Notes: a model not told the origin generated them from the letters alone. Shown: positions 53,101 through 61,996, counted from the stretch's first letter. The stretch: DNA of 64,000 nt from Mycobacteroides franklinii (GCF_002013895.1 NZ_MAFQ01000011.1:124001-188000), one strand, 5' to 3'. A program made the numbers and translations.

Positions 53101-53507
53101 GCCCGAACCAATTCACCGGGCCCGGAGCCCGGATCGGATTCGTCCACCGGTTTGAGATAGGGCTCGAGATCGGCCAACAACGCGGGCGGATACCCGAATC
53201 CGATGTGCTCGGCCCATTCCTCGATGAAGAAGTCGAATGGGTTGACCGACTTCAGATCGGCGATAAGTCCGACGGTGATGGACAGCTGTCGGGTGCGGTT
53301 CGGAAATACGACGCGGGCAAGGAAATTGCCGAAGGCATCCTGTTGCCAGTTGATGAAATGATCTTCCGGAGCGATGCGTAGCGAGTACGCCTCGATGGGG
53401 GTTCGGGTATGCGGAGCTGGGCGCAACCGAATCTCGTGCGGGTGCACCTGCACGAGTCTGTCGAATGCGTAGCTGGTCCGATGCTCCAGCGCCACCTTGA
53501 TGCCCAT
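50151..53507 (-). CDS. Transglutaminase-like + DUF2126 protein (Rv2566-like)
   Basis: 1118 residues. N-terminal bacterial transglutaminase domain (IKVALEHRTSYAFDRLVQVHPHEIRLRPAP, catalytic GIGSCRDTAWLLVSILRQKGL, LHAWAEVYIPGAGW, LDPTSG), then DUF2126 (LGAEIDARLDSAGVGLTMGGEPTFVS; GTHTGTGGGNHITLGG; YLFSGRFVGTTSQAPRVDEGRE). The DUF2126 domain resembles amidoligase/glutamine-synthetase-like folds. A 30-bp repeat encodes DGRSAG twice around residues 783-800. It is the first gene of the operon, ATG 53507. Length is like other members. Confidence 0.9.
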   Translation of the reverse strand: MGIKVALEHRTSYAFDRLVQVHPHEIRLRPAPHTRTPIEAYSLRIAPEDHFINWQQDAFGNFLARVVFPNRTRQLSITVGLIADLKSVNPFDFFIEEWAEHIGFGYPPALLADLEPYLKPVDESDPGSGPGELVRAWVANFTMAPSTRIIDYLVTLNQALCADVGYAVRLEPGVQSPDTTLAVGIGSCRDTAWLLVSILRQKGLAARFVSGYLVQLTSDIAAIDGPSGPVADFTDLHAWAEVYIPGAGWVGLDPTSGLLAGEGHIPLSATPHPSTSAAITGATDMCESTLDFSNTVTRVHEDPRVTLPYAASAWEAVTALGAEIDARLDSAGVGLTMGGEPTFVSIDDQVSEQWTTAADGDHKRVLASDLAARLKEVWAPRGLVQRSQGKWYPGEPLPRWQIGLHWRRDGQPLWSDPELLADPWDDDREWSTPEGADRALLTALAGDLGLPDSQVRAAYEDPLSRLAASVRRPAGDPVTAVDDLAPHEDATDRRSDLLHRLDEPVTEPAAYVLPLHRGEDGWESADWRLRRGRIVLADGDSPAGLRLPLKAISWQPAPHPAEADPLSAAAELAAQRPGTAAAVVPAEGAPTTALVAEIRDGLLYLFLPPLEHVDDFVDLIALIEAAVTCPLVIEGYGPPPDSRLETMSITPDPGVIEVNVTPTASFAEQAEQLRVLYEEARKARLTTESFDVDGTHTGTGGGNHITLGGRTPATSPLLRRPDLLVSLLTYWQHHPALSYLFSGRFVGTTSQAPRVDEGREEALYELEIAFAEIDRLTKAPDHDGRSAGDASEDGRSAGASPWHVDRALRHLLTDITGNTHRAEFCIDKLYSPDSARGRLGLLELRGFEMPPHFQMAMVQSLLVRALVARFWEQPLRAPLIRHGENLHGRYLLPHFIIHDIAQVAADLRAHGIAFETSWLDPFTEFRFPRIGTAVFDGIEIELRGAIEPWRVLGEEATAGGAARYVDSSIERVQVRVIGADRSRYVVTCNGEPIPLLSTANPDVQVAGVRYRAWQPPSALHPSITVDEPLRFELIDTANALSRGGCTYHVSHPGGRSYDDPPVNAVAAEARRGRRFDATGYTTGRVDLSDLREKQARMSTDAVAPGILDLRRARTVGRR
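51114..51161 (-). repeat. In-frame 30-bp direct repeat inside the DUF2126 gene
   Basis: Two copies of GATGGYCGCTCCGCAGGC with 30-bp period encode DGRSAGDASE and DGRSAGAS. They sit between the conserved blocks EREEAL/FAEIDRL and RALRHLLTDITG, so they look like an inserted linker. Confidence 0.6.
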
Positions 53508-53682
53508 CGGCTGATCCCACCATAACCTGGGCTCACCCGCTTGGTCAGTGAATCAGGGCACGGCCCATCACCGTCCATCCGGCATGGTGCGGGGGCGACG
53601 GCATGTAGCTCGAGCGTGCGAATTCGGTCGAAAATCGGCCGAGAACCGACACCATGCGCACACTCGGTGCCACAGTTCCCGG

Positions 53683-54129
53683 CTAGCGGCGGCGCAGCTC
53701 GAAGATCGGGATGGCCCGGGCGGTCTTCTCCTGGTACTCCGCGAACACGGGAACCTGCTCAACCACCTTCGGATACAGCGCATCGCGCTCATCAAGCGAA
53801 AGCTCGTGCGCGGCGACGTCGTATCCGTCGGTACCAATGTCGATATGCGCATGTGGATTCGCACGCAGGTTGTGCACCCAGGCGGGGTCTTTGTCGGCGC
53901 CGCCGAAGGAACCGACAATATAGATCTTGCCGTCGATATCGAAGTAGGCCAGCGGATTTAGGCGTTTCTGCCCGCTCTTGGCGCCGGTGTTCGTCAGCAG
54001 CAAGATCGGCACGCCGGCGAACTGTCCGCCGACGTCGCCGCCATTGGCATGGAACTCCCGGGCAATCCCATCGTTGAATTCGTTGATCACGGCGGCGGGC
54101 TGCTCGTTGAAAGGTGTGTCATCGGTCAC
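53683..54129 (-). CDS. Ddn/F420-dependent nitroreductase-family protein
   Basis: 148 residues. The block GGDVGGQFAGVPILLLTNTGAKSGQKRLNPLAYFDIDGKIYIVGSFGG matches the deazaflavin-dependent nitroreductase family and is a close relative of the protein at 23068-23502. It probably binds F420 and reduces quinones or xenobiotics. GTG 54129 is chosen; a longer frame has no support. The 175 bp downstream (53508-53682) hold nothing recognised. Confidence 0.85.
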   Translation of the reverse strand: MTDDTPFNEQPAAVINEFNDGIAREFHANGGDVGGQFAGVPILLLTNTGAKSGQKRLNPLAYFDIDGKIYIVGSFGGADKDPAWVHNLRANPHAHIDIGTDGYDVAAHELSLDERDALYPKVVEQVPVFAEYQEKTARAIPIFELRRR

Positions 54130-54186
54130 CCCACCAGAGTGCCACTGCTGCGCCGCGTTCTCAGGTTGCACTGTCAGGATGGCTGG

Positions 54187-55176
54187 GTGACGGTGGCCAC
54201 TTCCCAGGATCGACGTTGGTTCGGTTCGACCGAAGTCCTGGTGGTGGCACTCATCTCGATGGCCCTGGCAGCGGGCTGGTTACGCGGGATCGTCGACGGC
54301 AACGAGAAGCTCGCCACCGCCGGAACCGTGTTCTGCGGGGTGTTCGTCCAGGCCGTCCCGTTCCTTGCGCTCGGCGTGATCGTGAGTGGCCTCGTCGCGA
54401 CATTCGTCACCCCGGAACGACTGGCCCGGTGGCTGCCGAATCGGTCCGCCGCCGCGGTCGCGGTGGCCGGCATCAGTGGTGCCGCGCTGCCCGGTTGTGA
54501 ATGCGGTTCGGTTCCCGTGGCGCGCCGGCTGTACGGACCCGGATCCGTCGGTGCGGCCGCGCTCACGTTCATGCTGTCGGCACCGGCCATCAATCCGGTG
54601 GTGTTGGTCGCCACGGCCGTGGCCTTCCCCGGTCAGCCGAAGATGGTGCTGGCACGCGCGGTGGCATCCCTGTTGACCGCGATGGTGATGGGCATGGCCT
54701 GGTCGCGCTGGGGCCGGGACAGTTGGGTGACGCGCAGGCTGCCGACCGCGCACGCCGGATCCTCTTCGCGCTGGACGACTTTCACCGAGGCGGCGCGGCA
54801 CGATTTCCTGCAGGCGGCCTCGTACTTGGCCATCGGGGCAGTCGCCGCGGCGGCTTTGCATGTGCTGGTGCCCACTTGGGTGTTCGAGCATCTTGCGGGC
54901 AATCTGGTGGTCGGCGTGGTGACCATGGCTCTGCTGGCGGTGGTGCTGGCGTTGTGTTCGGAGGCCGACGCCTTCGTCGCCGCGAGCATCACGATGATGC
55001 CGCTGATTCCGAGACTGGTGTTTCTTGTGGTGGGACCGGCCGTCGACGTGAAGCTCATCGCGATGCAGTCGGGCATGTTTGGGCGGGCCTTCGCGGCCCG
55101 TTTCGCGCCGCTGACGTTCGTGGTGGCCACGCTCGTCGCCACGGGTGTCGGCGTCGCGGTGCTGGGGGCCTCATGA
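54187..55176 (+). CDS. Two-component permease, DUF318/UPF0718 (YcgR-like) subunit
   Basis: 329 residues with eight to nine membrane helices. Signature LPGCECGSVPVARRLYGPGSVGAAALTFMLSAPAINPVVLVATA and later LCSEADAFVAASI. The conserved cysteines of the GCECGS motif suggest metal or thiol chemistry. It pairs with the next gene (ATGA overlap), as in the YcgR/YcgQ arrangement. The cargo is unknown; the His-rich partner suggests a divalent metal. Confidence 0.85.
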   Translation: MTVATSQDRRWFGSTEVLVVALISMALAAGWLRGIVDGNEKLATAGTVFCGVFVQAVPFLALGVIVSGLVATFVTPERLARWLPNRSAAAVAVAGISGAALPGCECGSVPVARRLYGPGSVGAAALTFMLSAPAINPVVLVATAVAFPGQPKMVLARAVASLLTAMVMGMAWSRWGRDSWVTRRLPTAHAGSSSRWTTFTEAARHDFLQAASYLAIGAVAAAALHVLVPTWVFEHLAGNLVVGVVTMALLAVVLALCSEADAFVAASITMMPLIPRLVFLVVGPAVDVKLIAMQSGMFGRAFAARFAPLTFVVATLVATGVGVAVLGAS

Positions 55177-55889
55177 GACGCGATACCGAGAACACGCTGC
55201 TGATCCTGTTGGGGGTCAGCGTGGCGATGATCGCGGTGACCGGAACGTTCACCCGCTACGTCAAACCCGGGCTACTCCCGTGGCTGGCCGCGTCGGCGGT
55301 CGTCGTGATCGGTCTCGGGCTGGCCGCCGTCATCCGCGATGTCCGCAACGGCCACACCGACCACAATCACGAAGGTCACGATGGTCACGCCCACAAGCAC
55401 GGCGCCACATGGTTTTTGGTGCTGCCCGTCGTTCTGCTCATCTTCATCGTGCCGCCGGCCCTCAGCGCGCGCTCCATCGCGCCGGCCAACATCACTGCGT
55501 CCGTCAACACGCCCCGGCGTGCCTTTCCCCCACTACCGCCGGGTGACGCGCCCACAGTGTCGCTGCCTGAGGTATTGATGCGCATCGCCGCCGGCTCCTC
55601 GGACACCCTGAAGGGCCGCACGATCACCGTCACCGGGTTCACGTTCAAAGAGGGTGAACGCACCGACCTCGCCAAGATCGTCATCGTCTGTTGTGCCGCG
55701 GATGCGCAGCTGGCGCGCCTGCAGATGTCTGGGCCCGCGGCGGTGTCCGCGTCTGCTCTTCCGGAGAACACCTGGGTGTCCGTGACCGGAACCGTACCGG
55801 ACGGGCAGAGCTATCGCGGCCCCTCGTCGATTCCCGTCATCGAGGTCACCGGGCTAACTCGTACCGATCCGCCCAAGAGCACCTACTAG
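55173..55889 (+). CDS. TIGR03943/UPF0703 (YcgQ-like) permease partner with His-rich loop
   Basis: 238 residues. Two to three N-terminal helices, a loop NGHTDHNHEGHDGHAHKHGA with eight histidines (about residues 58-77), another helix (WFLVLPVVLLIFIVPPALS) and a C-terminal OB-like domain (GRTITVTGFTFKEGERTDLAKIVIVCCAADAQ). The His-rich loop and the CC pair suggest metal binding. It overlaps the permease gene by 4 bp. Confidence 0.82.
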   Translation: MRRDTENTLLILLGVSVAMIAVTGTFTRYVKPGLLPWLAASAVVVIGLGLAAVIRDVRNGHTDHNHEGHDGHAHKHGATWFLVLPVVLLIFIVPPALSARSIAPANITASVNTPRRAFPPLPPGDAPTVSLPEVLMRIAAGSSDTLKGRTITVTGFTFKEGERTDLAKIVIVCCAADAQLARLQMSGPAAVSASALPENTWVSVTGTVPDGQSYRGPSSIPVIEVTGLTRTDPPKSTY

Positions 55890-55900
55890 AGGGAGTCGCG

Positions 55901-56578
55901 TTGCGCTACAAGGCATACCTGTTCGACGTGCAGGGCACGCTGCTCGACTTCTTCGAGCCGGTGTCACACGCGGTTGCCGAGTACGCCCCCGACATTGACG
56001 CAGCGGCATTCACACGGGCCTGGCGCACAGACTATTTCGAGCGTGTCTCGAGTCTGACCCAGTCGGTCGACGACTGGACCCAGGTGCAGGATCTGTATGC
56101 GGCCGGTTTCGCCGATGTCTGCGGGACATTTGGACTGCCGCGCCCGGAGCGTGTCATCGCGAATGCGGTCGCGTCCAGCTGGCAACGGCTGGTTCCGTGG
56201 CCCGACGTGCCCGCCGGCCTGTCGGCCCTGCGGTCGCGGGCCGTCATCGCGACGTTGTCCAACACCGATATGGCCACCATGGTGAATCTGTTCAAACGCC
56301 TGGGCATTTCGTGGGACGCGGTGCTGACCGCCGAGGTGTTCGGGCACTTCAAGCCGCACCCGGTGGTGTACCGGCATGCACTGCGCTACCTGGGGGTGCA
56401 GCCCGGTGAGGCGGCGATGGTGGCGGCGCATCCTTATGACCTGCGGGCCGCACGGGACATCGGGATGGGCACCGTCTTCGTCTCACGGCCGGACGAATAC
56501 GGTGACCCCGCTTTGGCTCATACCGATGCTGATGCCGAGTTCGATCAGCGAGTCACCGACATCGGCGAGATCGCCTAG
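55901..56578 (+). CDS. HAD-superfamily hydrolase (haloacid dehalogenase-like)
   Basis: 225 residues. Motif I YLFDVQGTLLDF (DxxGT), motif II ATLSNTD, motif III lysine in EVFGHFKPHPVVY and motif IV MVAAHPYDLRAARDIGM. The haloacid dehalogenase type II order is kept, but motif I has Gln where dehalogenases have an aromatic residue. The TTG start at 55901 is supported by GAGGGAG 7 nt upstream. It follows the permease pair by 11 bp and overlaps the convergent DUF389 gene by 4 bp. Confidence 0.82.
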   Translation: MRYKAYLFDVQGTLLDFFEPVSHAVAEYAPDIDAAAFTRAWRTDYFERVSSLTQSVDDWTQVQDLYAAGFADVCGTFGLPRPERVIANAVASSWQRLVPWPDVPAGLSALRSRAVIATLSNTDMATMVNLFKRLGISWDAVLTAEVFGHFKPHPVVYRHALRYLGVQPGEAAMVAAHPYDLRAARDIGMGTVFVSRPDEYGDPALAHTDADAEFDQRVTDIGEIA

Positions 56579-57483
56579 CGCAGCCCTCGCGGCCGCACCA
56601 GTAGCACCAACACCCCGGCCAGGACGATGCCGAAAAGGTTGACCGCCAGCTGCAGCGCGGAAAGTCCGGCGATATCCCATTCCCCCACCGTGGCCGCCAC
56701 CACCGCAAGCCCTGCCGCCGGCACTGTGGTGACCGAGATGAAAACGCCCACCAGGGCTGACGATTTCGCCGACATCAACGAGAGCATCCCCGCGGCGCCG
56801 GCCAACAACGCGACCACCAGAGAGAACGGCCCCACCTGAAACACGAAGTCGACCTGCTGCAGCTCACGCACACTCTTCAACGTGACCCACCCGGCGGCCT
56901 CGGCCGCCAACGTGCCAACGGCGGTGACCCCCATCGCCACCGGGAAACCGACAAGCAACGCCAGTAGCGACCGCCGGGCCAGCGACCATGTGCGCCGCAC
57001 AATTGAAACCGCCAGCGCGGCAAGCGGGCCGAACTCGGGTCCGACCACCATGGCACCCACGATGGTGACCGGCGAATCGGTGACTACACCGACAGCGGCG
57101 ATCAGGCAGGCCAGGCATAAGAAGGCCAGAAATGTCAGGTTGAGAGTGGACTCCTCGCGGGTGCGCCCGATCAGCTCGTCCCAGATGACGGCGTCGGCAG
57201 GGTCGCCTTCCGCGTCGTCCTCGGCCTCATAGGCGGTCTGCGAGATGACCGTGTCGAGCACCTCGGCGGTGATCGATCCACGCTTGTCGATATCGATCGA
57301 CTTCAACCCGTCGAGCACCTCATTGGCGGTCTCGCGAGCGACATCGGCAGTGATGACGTCGCCGGCCGGGCTGATCGCAGCCTTGGGCACGCGGACGATG
57401 TGCGCGACGCCGGTGGTGGTGGACAGGAATTCCACCACCTGATCCGACAGATCGGTAGGCGCGATCACCCTGACGTGCAGCAC
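56575..57483 (-). CDS. DUF389-domain membrane protein
   Basis: 302 residues. Residues 1-100 form a soluble domain (HVRVIAPTDLSDQVVEFLSTTTGVAHIVRVPKA). Then come about six helices with TLNLTFLAFLCLACLIAAVGVVTDSPVTIVGAMVVGPEFGPLAALAVSIV, the DUF389 hallmark (conserved EFGP). The function is unknown; the family is often called TIGR00341. GTG start. It ends against the HAD gene and starts 5 bp after aspS. Confidence 0.87.
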   Translation of the reverse strand: MLHVRVIAPTDLSDQVVEFLSTTTGVAHIVRVPKAAISPAGDVITADVARETANEVLDGLKSIDIDKRGSITAEVLDTVISQTAYEAEDDAEGDPADAVIWDELIGRTREESTLNLTFLAFLCLACLIAAVGVVTDSPVTIVGAMVVGPEFGPLAALAVSIVRRTWSLARRSLLALLVGFPVAMGVTAVGTLAAEAAGWVTLKSVRELQQVDFVFQVGPFSLVVALLAGAAGMLSLMSAKSSALVGVFISVTTVPAAGLAVVAATVGEWDIAGLSALQLAVNLFGIVLAGVLVLLVRPRGLR

Positions 57484-57488
57484 GTGCG

Positions 57489-59291
57489 CTACGCGTCCGC
57501 CGGCTTATCCACCTTGTCGGCCTTGTCGGCCTTGTCGGGTTTGGCGTCGATCCCGGATTCCTTGCGCTGGGCCGCCGTGATCGGTGCCGGTGCGTCGGTC
57601 AGCGGATCCACGCCGCCACCGGACTTCGGGAAGGCGATGACCTCGCGGATCGAGGACGTACCGGCCAGCAACGCGGTCACCCGGTCCCAGCCGAAGGCGA
57701 TGCCACCGTGCGGAGGCGCACCGAAAGCGAAAGCGTCCAGCAGGAACCCGAATTTCTCCTGAGCATCCTCGTTGCTGATGCCCATCACCTGGAACACCCG
57801 TTCCTGAACGTCGCGGCGGTGAATACGGATCGAACCGCCACCGATCTCGTGCCCGTTGCACACGATGTCGTAGGCGTAGGCCAGTGCCGACCCCGGATCG
57901 GTGTCAAAGGTATTCTCCGACTCCGGTTTCGGCGAGGTGAAGGCGTGGTGCACCGCGGTCCACGCGCCCGAGCCGACGGCCACGTCACCGGCGGCAGTCG
58001 CGTCACCGGCGGGTTCGAAGAGCGGAGCGTCCACCACCCAGGTGAAGGCCCAGGCGTCGGGGTCGATCAGCCCGAGGCGCTGCGCTACCTCACCACGCAC
58101 CGAGCCCAACAACGCGCGCGAGGACTTGGCGGCGCCTGCCGAGAAGAAGATGCAGTCACCCGGGCTGGCGCCAACGTGCGCGGCCAGCCCGTCACGTTCC
58201 GCGTCGGACAGATTCTTGGCGACGGGTCCACCGAGGGTGCCGTCCTCGGCCACCAATACGTAAGCGAGCCCCTTGTGCCCGCGCTGCTTGGCGAACTCCT
58301 GCCAGCCGTCCAGCGTGCGGCGTGGCTGATCGGCGCCCCCGGGCATCACCACCGCGCCCACGTACGGAGCCTGGAACACCCGGAAGCTGGTCTCGGAGAA
58401 GTAGTCGGTGCACTCCACCAGCTCCAGCCCGAACCGCAGGTCCGGCTTGTCACTGCCGTATCGGCGCATCGCCTCGGCATACGTGATGCGGGCGATGGGC
58501 GTCGGCACGTGATAGCCGATCAGGTCCCACAGTGCGACGAGGATCTCCTCGGCCAGCGCGATGACATCGTCCTGGTCCACGAAGCTCATCTCGATGTCGA
58601 GCTGGGTGAACTCGGGCTGCCGGTCCGCGCGGAAATCCTCATCCCGGTAGCAGCGCGCGATCTGGTAGTACCGCTCCATGCCGGCGACCATGAGCAGCTG
58701 CTTGAACAGCTGCGGGCTCTGCGGCAGCGCGTAGAAGCTGCCCGGCTGCAGACGCGCCGGGACCAGGAAGTCGCGTGCTCCTTCCGGTGTCGAACGCGTC
58801 AGTGTCGGGGTCTCTACCTCGACGAAATCGTGGCGGGACAGCACCGTGCGTGCCGCGGCGTTCGCCTTGGAGCGCAACCTGATTGCATTGCCCGGCCCCT
58901 CGCGGCGCAGGTCTAGGTAGCGATACCGCAGACGCGCTTCTTCGCCCGCGGTCTCGTCGAGTTGGAACGGCAGCGGCGCGCTCTCGTTGAGCACCTTCAG
59001 TTCGGCGGCATTGACCTCGATCTGACCGGTGGCGATCTCGTCGTTGGCGTTGCCATCGGGCCGGACCTCCACGACACCGGTGACCTCGACGCAGAACTCG
59101 GCGCGCAACCGATGGGCCTGCTCCAGCACCGCGTCATCCCGGAACACGACCTGGGAGACCCCGGAGGCGTCACGCAGATCGATGAAGATGACGCCGCCAT
59201 GGTCACGCCGTCGGGCTACCCAACCGGCAAGCGTCACTCTCTGCCCGGCGTCCGACTCCCGCAACGAACCGGCGTCATGAGTGCGCAGCAC
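57489..59291 (-). CDS. aspS: Aspartyl-tRNA synthetase (bacterial type, probably non-discriminating)
   Basis: 600 residues from GTG 59291 (VLRTHDAGSLRESDAGQRVTLAGW), GGGG 8 nt upstream. Anticodon OB domain, class-II motifs (RYRYLDLRREGPGNAIRLRS, FTQLDIEMSF, GIAFGWDRVTAL) and the bacterial GAD insertion are present. Mycobacterial AspRS also charges tRNA-Asn for GatCAB. The C-terminal tail KPDKADKADKVDKPADA is a low-complexity repeat. Confidence 0.97.
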   Translation of the reverse strand: MLRTHDAGSLRESDAGQRVTLAGWVARRRDHGGVIFIDLRDASGVSQVVFRDDAVLEQAHRLRAEFCVEVTGVVEVRPDGNANDEIATGQIEVNAAELKVLNESAPLPFQLDETAGEEARLRYRYLDLRREGPGNAIRLRSKANAAARTVLSRHDFVEVETPTLTRSTPEGARDFLVPARLQPGSFYALPQSPQLFKQLLMVAGMERYYQIARCYRDEDFRADRQPEFTQLDIEMSFVDQDDVIALAEEILVALWDLIGYHVPTPIARITYAEAMRRYGSDKPDLRFGLELVECTDYFSETSFRVFQAPYVGAVVMPGGADQPRRTLDGWQEFAKQRGHKGLAYVLVAEDGTLGGPVAKNLSDAERDGLAAHVGASPGDCIFFSAGAAKSSRALLGSVRGEVAQRLGLIDPDAWAFTWVVDAPLFEPAGDATAAGDVAVGSGAWTAVHHAFTSPKPESENTFDTDPGSALAYAYDIVCNGHEIGGGSIRIHRRDVQERVFQVMGISNEDAQEKFGFLLDAFAFGAPPHGGIAFGWDRVTALLAGTSSIREVIAFPKSGGGVDPLTDAPAPITAAQRKESGIDAKPDKADKADKVDKPADA

Positions 59292-59448
59292 GAAACATCC
59301 CCTCTTCATGGGACCAATGGGCCTGCCCTGATGGCGAGCCCTTACGGCTACCGAGCCTAGCGGCCCGGGTCTCCAGCCCTGACGAGTGCGAGCCTCACGC
59401 GACTTTCGGACCGAATTTCCGCGCCAGGCTCGCACCCAAGCTCGAGGC

Positions 59449-60930
59449 TCAGTGCACCTGAGCCCAGGCGATGCGGCGCACCGAGTCCGGGTCTTCGATA
59501 GTGACATCGGATCGGGACCGGATGATCCGGGTTCGTCGACCGTCTGCGCCGTAGGTGGGCCAGTCCTGCGGCCCTGCTCCGGTGGCGAAGTCCAGCCAGG
59601 CCCGTTGCATGCGACGCCCGACAGACGGCATCATCCGCGCACCCAACGGACTCAACAACATGCCCACGAAGGATCCATAACTGTGCTGGACGTGCACGAT
59701 CTCGCTGCCGTGGGTGGCGCCCAGGCCAAGGAGTTTGAGTCCCCACGCAGTGTGATCGAAGCGGTACATGTAGGTATCGACGAAGGCGCTGTAGGCATCG
59801 GCGAAAGCCCACATGGGGGCGGCGAACATGGCATCGGAGCCCACTGCGACGAGCGCCTGGCGGCTCGGATATCCCGGGTAGGAGGCGATGATCGCGTCTT
59901 GATACTCCGGGCCCACTCGGTTGAAGTAGCCGTTGACCGTCGGCTCCGTGGTGGGCAGCATCGGCGGTTTCACGCGGGCGAACATCGATGCCTCATGGCT
60001 GTTGGACCCGATGATGAGCGGCACCTGGTGCACCTCACCGCGCCGAGCCGCCTCGATCGGGTGATGCGGCAGCAGCTCGGTGCCGTGCGCGAGCCCGTAT
60101 CCGAGGACCGGGGTCTCGGTCGCGCTCTCGATCTGCAGTTTGGCCGCACCGCGGCGCAGTTCGCGCTGCGGCAGGACCTTGAGCCTGCTCGGGTCGGTGA
60201 CATCGAGTAGCTCAAGGTATCGATGCGCACGCCTGTCACGCAGTGCCTTGTCGGCGATCAGTGGCAGTGCCGGACTCTGCGCAATGGCACGGCCGAACAG
60301 TCCTTCCGCCGCCGGACTCGCCAGCAGCGCCAGCACCGATGTCGCCCCGGCCGACTCACCGAAGATCGTGACGTGATCGGGATCGCCGCCGAAGGCCGCG
60401 ATGTTGTCCCGCACCCAGGTGAGCGCGGCGATTTGATCGCGTAGCGCCAGGTTGTCGTCGAAGCCCTCTCCCAGCGCGCTGAGCTCCAACCCGCCCAGGG
60501 CTCCGATGCGGTACGTGACATTGACGACGACGACGTTGCCGTTGGCGGCGAGCCGCGCCCCGCTGTACAACTCCAGCTGGCCGGCGCCGAACACGAAGGC
60601 ACCACCGGGTATCCACACCATCACCGGGAGGCTGGCACGCACGTCCGGCGACCATACGGTGAGAGTCAGGCATTCTTCGCCGCGAATCTTCGGGTCATCG
60701 CGTCCGGCGCCCACGAACGATTTTCCTTGCGGGGGCAACGGAGCGTGCTCGATGGCATCGCGCACGCCGTCCCAAGGCTCCAACGGCACGGGTGCCAAAA
60801 ATCGAAGCTGCTCGACGGGCTGCTGCGCATACGGCACCCCGCGCCAGACGGAAACCCCACCGTCGATGGTGCCGCGCAGATCCCCCAATGGCGTGCGGAC
60901 GATTGTCGGTAGGGCGACGTCAACGGCCAC
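59449..60930 (-). CDS. Carboxylesterase type B
   Basis: 493 residues. The nucleophile elbow VTIFGESAGATSVLALLASP carries the catalytic Ser; the oxyanion region PVMVWIPGGAFVFGAG precedes it, and the catalytic His lies near LGATHGSEIVHV. The family hydrolyses carboxylic esters, often xenobiotics. No signal peptide is visible. The start is GTG 60930. It is divergent from the zinc protease gene across 165 bp that contain a 10-bp AGCGAC/GTCGCT hairpin (61011-61028). Confidence 0.9.
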   Translation of the reverse strand: MAVDVALPTIVRTPLGDLRGTIDGGVSVWRGVPYAQQPVEQLRFLAPVPLEPWDGVRDAIEHAPLPPQGKSFVGAGRDDPKIRGEECLTLTVWSPDVRASLPVMVWIPGGAFVFGAGQLELYSGARLAANGNVVVVNVTYRIGALGGLELSALGEGFDDNLALRDQIAALTWVRDNIAAFGGDPDHVTIFGESAGATSVLALLASPAAEGLFGRAIAQSPALPLIADKALRDRRAHRYLELLDVTDPSRLKVLPQRELRRGAAKLQIESATETPVLGYGLAHGTELLPHHPIEAARRGEVHQVPLIIGSNSHEASMFARVKPPMLPTTEPTVNGYFNRVGPEYQDAIIASYPGYPSRQALVAVGSDAMFAAPMWAFADAYSAFVDTYMYRFDHTAWGLKLLGLGATHGSEIVHVQHSYGSFVGMLLSPLGARMMPSVGRRMQRAWLDFATGAGPQDWPTYGADGRRTRIIRSRSDVTIEDPDSVRRIAWAQVH

Positions 60931-61095
60931 GTATCGAATCGTAGTGCGGGTGGGGGCGAGCCGCCGGTGACGACAAGCCGAGCCGTGGGTGAAAAACTCG
61001 CCGACCCTCTAGCGACCCGAGCGTCGCTGGAGTATGCAAAGGTGGGCGGCAGCGCGAGCAACGATCGCCCCGGAACACATGGGAGTGGCAGACCA

Positions 61096-61983
61096 ATGAC
61101 CTTCAACGAAGGCATGCAGATCGACACCAGCACCACCTCGGGCGGCGGCATGGGCCGCGGCCCCAAGATGGCCATCGGCGGTGGCGTGGGCGGGTTACTG
61201 ATCGCCGTGGTGGTCATGCTGCTCGGCGGCGACCCCAGCCAGGTTCTCCAGCAACAGGGCCAACAGCAGGTGGGCCCGGCCCAAGAGCAGACCCAGGATT
61301 TCACCCACTGCAAGACAGGTGCTGACGCGAACAAGGCATTGGACTGCCGCATCATCGCCACCGGCAACTCGGTGGACGCCGTCTGGACACAGATCCTCGG
61401 CCCGAAGTACCCGCGACCGAACGTCAAGCTGTTCAGTAACCAGGTGGACACCGGATGCGGTGCGGCCACCACCGAGGTGGGCCCCTTCTACTGCCCCGCC
61501 GACCGCACCGCCTACTTCGACACCAGTTTCTTTCAGGTCCTGGTTGACCAGTTCGGTTCCAGCGGAGGTCCGTTGGCACAGGAGTATGTGGTGGCTCACG
61601 AGTTCGGTCACCATGTCCAGAACCTGTTCGGCGTGCTGGGCAAGAATCATCGCTGCGCGGAGGGACAGGCCGGTGGCGGCGTCTGCACCGAGCTGCAGGC
61701 CGATTGCTACGCCGGTGTCTGGGCGAAGCACGCGTCGACCACCGTCCAGGAAGGCACCGGTGTCCCCTTCCTGAAGCCCTTGACGGATCAGGACATTCGC
61801 GACGCGCTGTCGGCGGCGTCGTCGGTCGGCGATGACCGCATCCAGAAGCGGGCGACCGGACGGGTCAACCCCGAGGCGTGGTCACATGGTTCGTCCGGGC
61901 AGCGTCAGCGGTGGTTCACACAGGGATACAGCACCGGCGATTACCGCACCTGCGACACCTTCAATGCCCAGAGCCTGAACTAG
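61096..61983 (+). CDS. YpfJ-family neutral zinc metallopeptidase, membrane-anchored
   Basis: 295 residues. One N-terminal membrane helix (GGGVGGLLIAVVVMLLGG) after a glycine-rich stretch, so the catalytic domain is probably extracytoplasmic. Zinc motif YVVAHEFGHHVQNLFG (His-Glu-x-x-His) and LQADCYAGVW with a third ligand. Cysteine pairs (HCKTG/LDCRI, GCGA, YCPAD) suggest disulfides. The ATG 61096 is chosen; the longer frame upstream has no similarity. Confidence 0.88.
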   Translation: MTFNEGMQIDTSTTSGGGMGRGPKMAIGGGVGGLLIAVVVMLLGGDPSQVLQQQGQQQVGPAQEQTQDFTHCKTGADANKALDCRIIATGNSVDAVWTQILGPKYPRPNVKLFSNQVDTGCGAATTEVGPFYCPADRTAYFDTSFFQVLVDQFGSSGGPLAQEYVVAHEFGHHVQNLFGVLGKNHRCAEGQAGGGVCTELQADCYAGVWAKHASTTVQEGTGVPFLKPLTDQDIRDALSAASSVGDDRIQKRATGRVNPEAWSHGSSGQRQRWFTQGYSTGDYRTCDTFNAQSLN

Positions 61984-61996
61984 ATTCAGGGACTCA

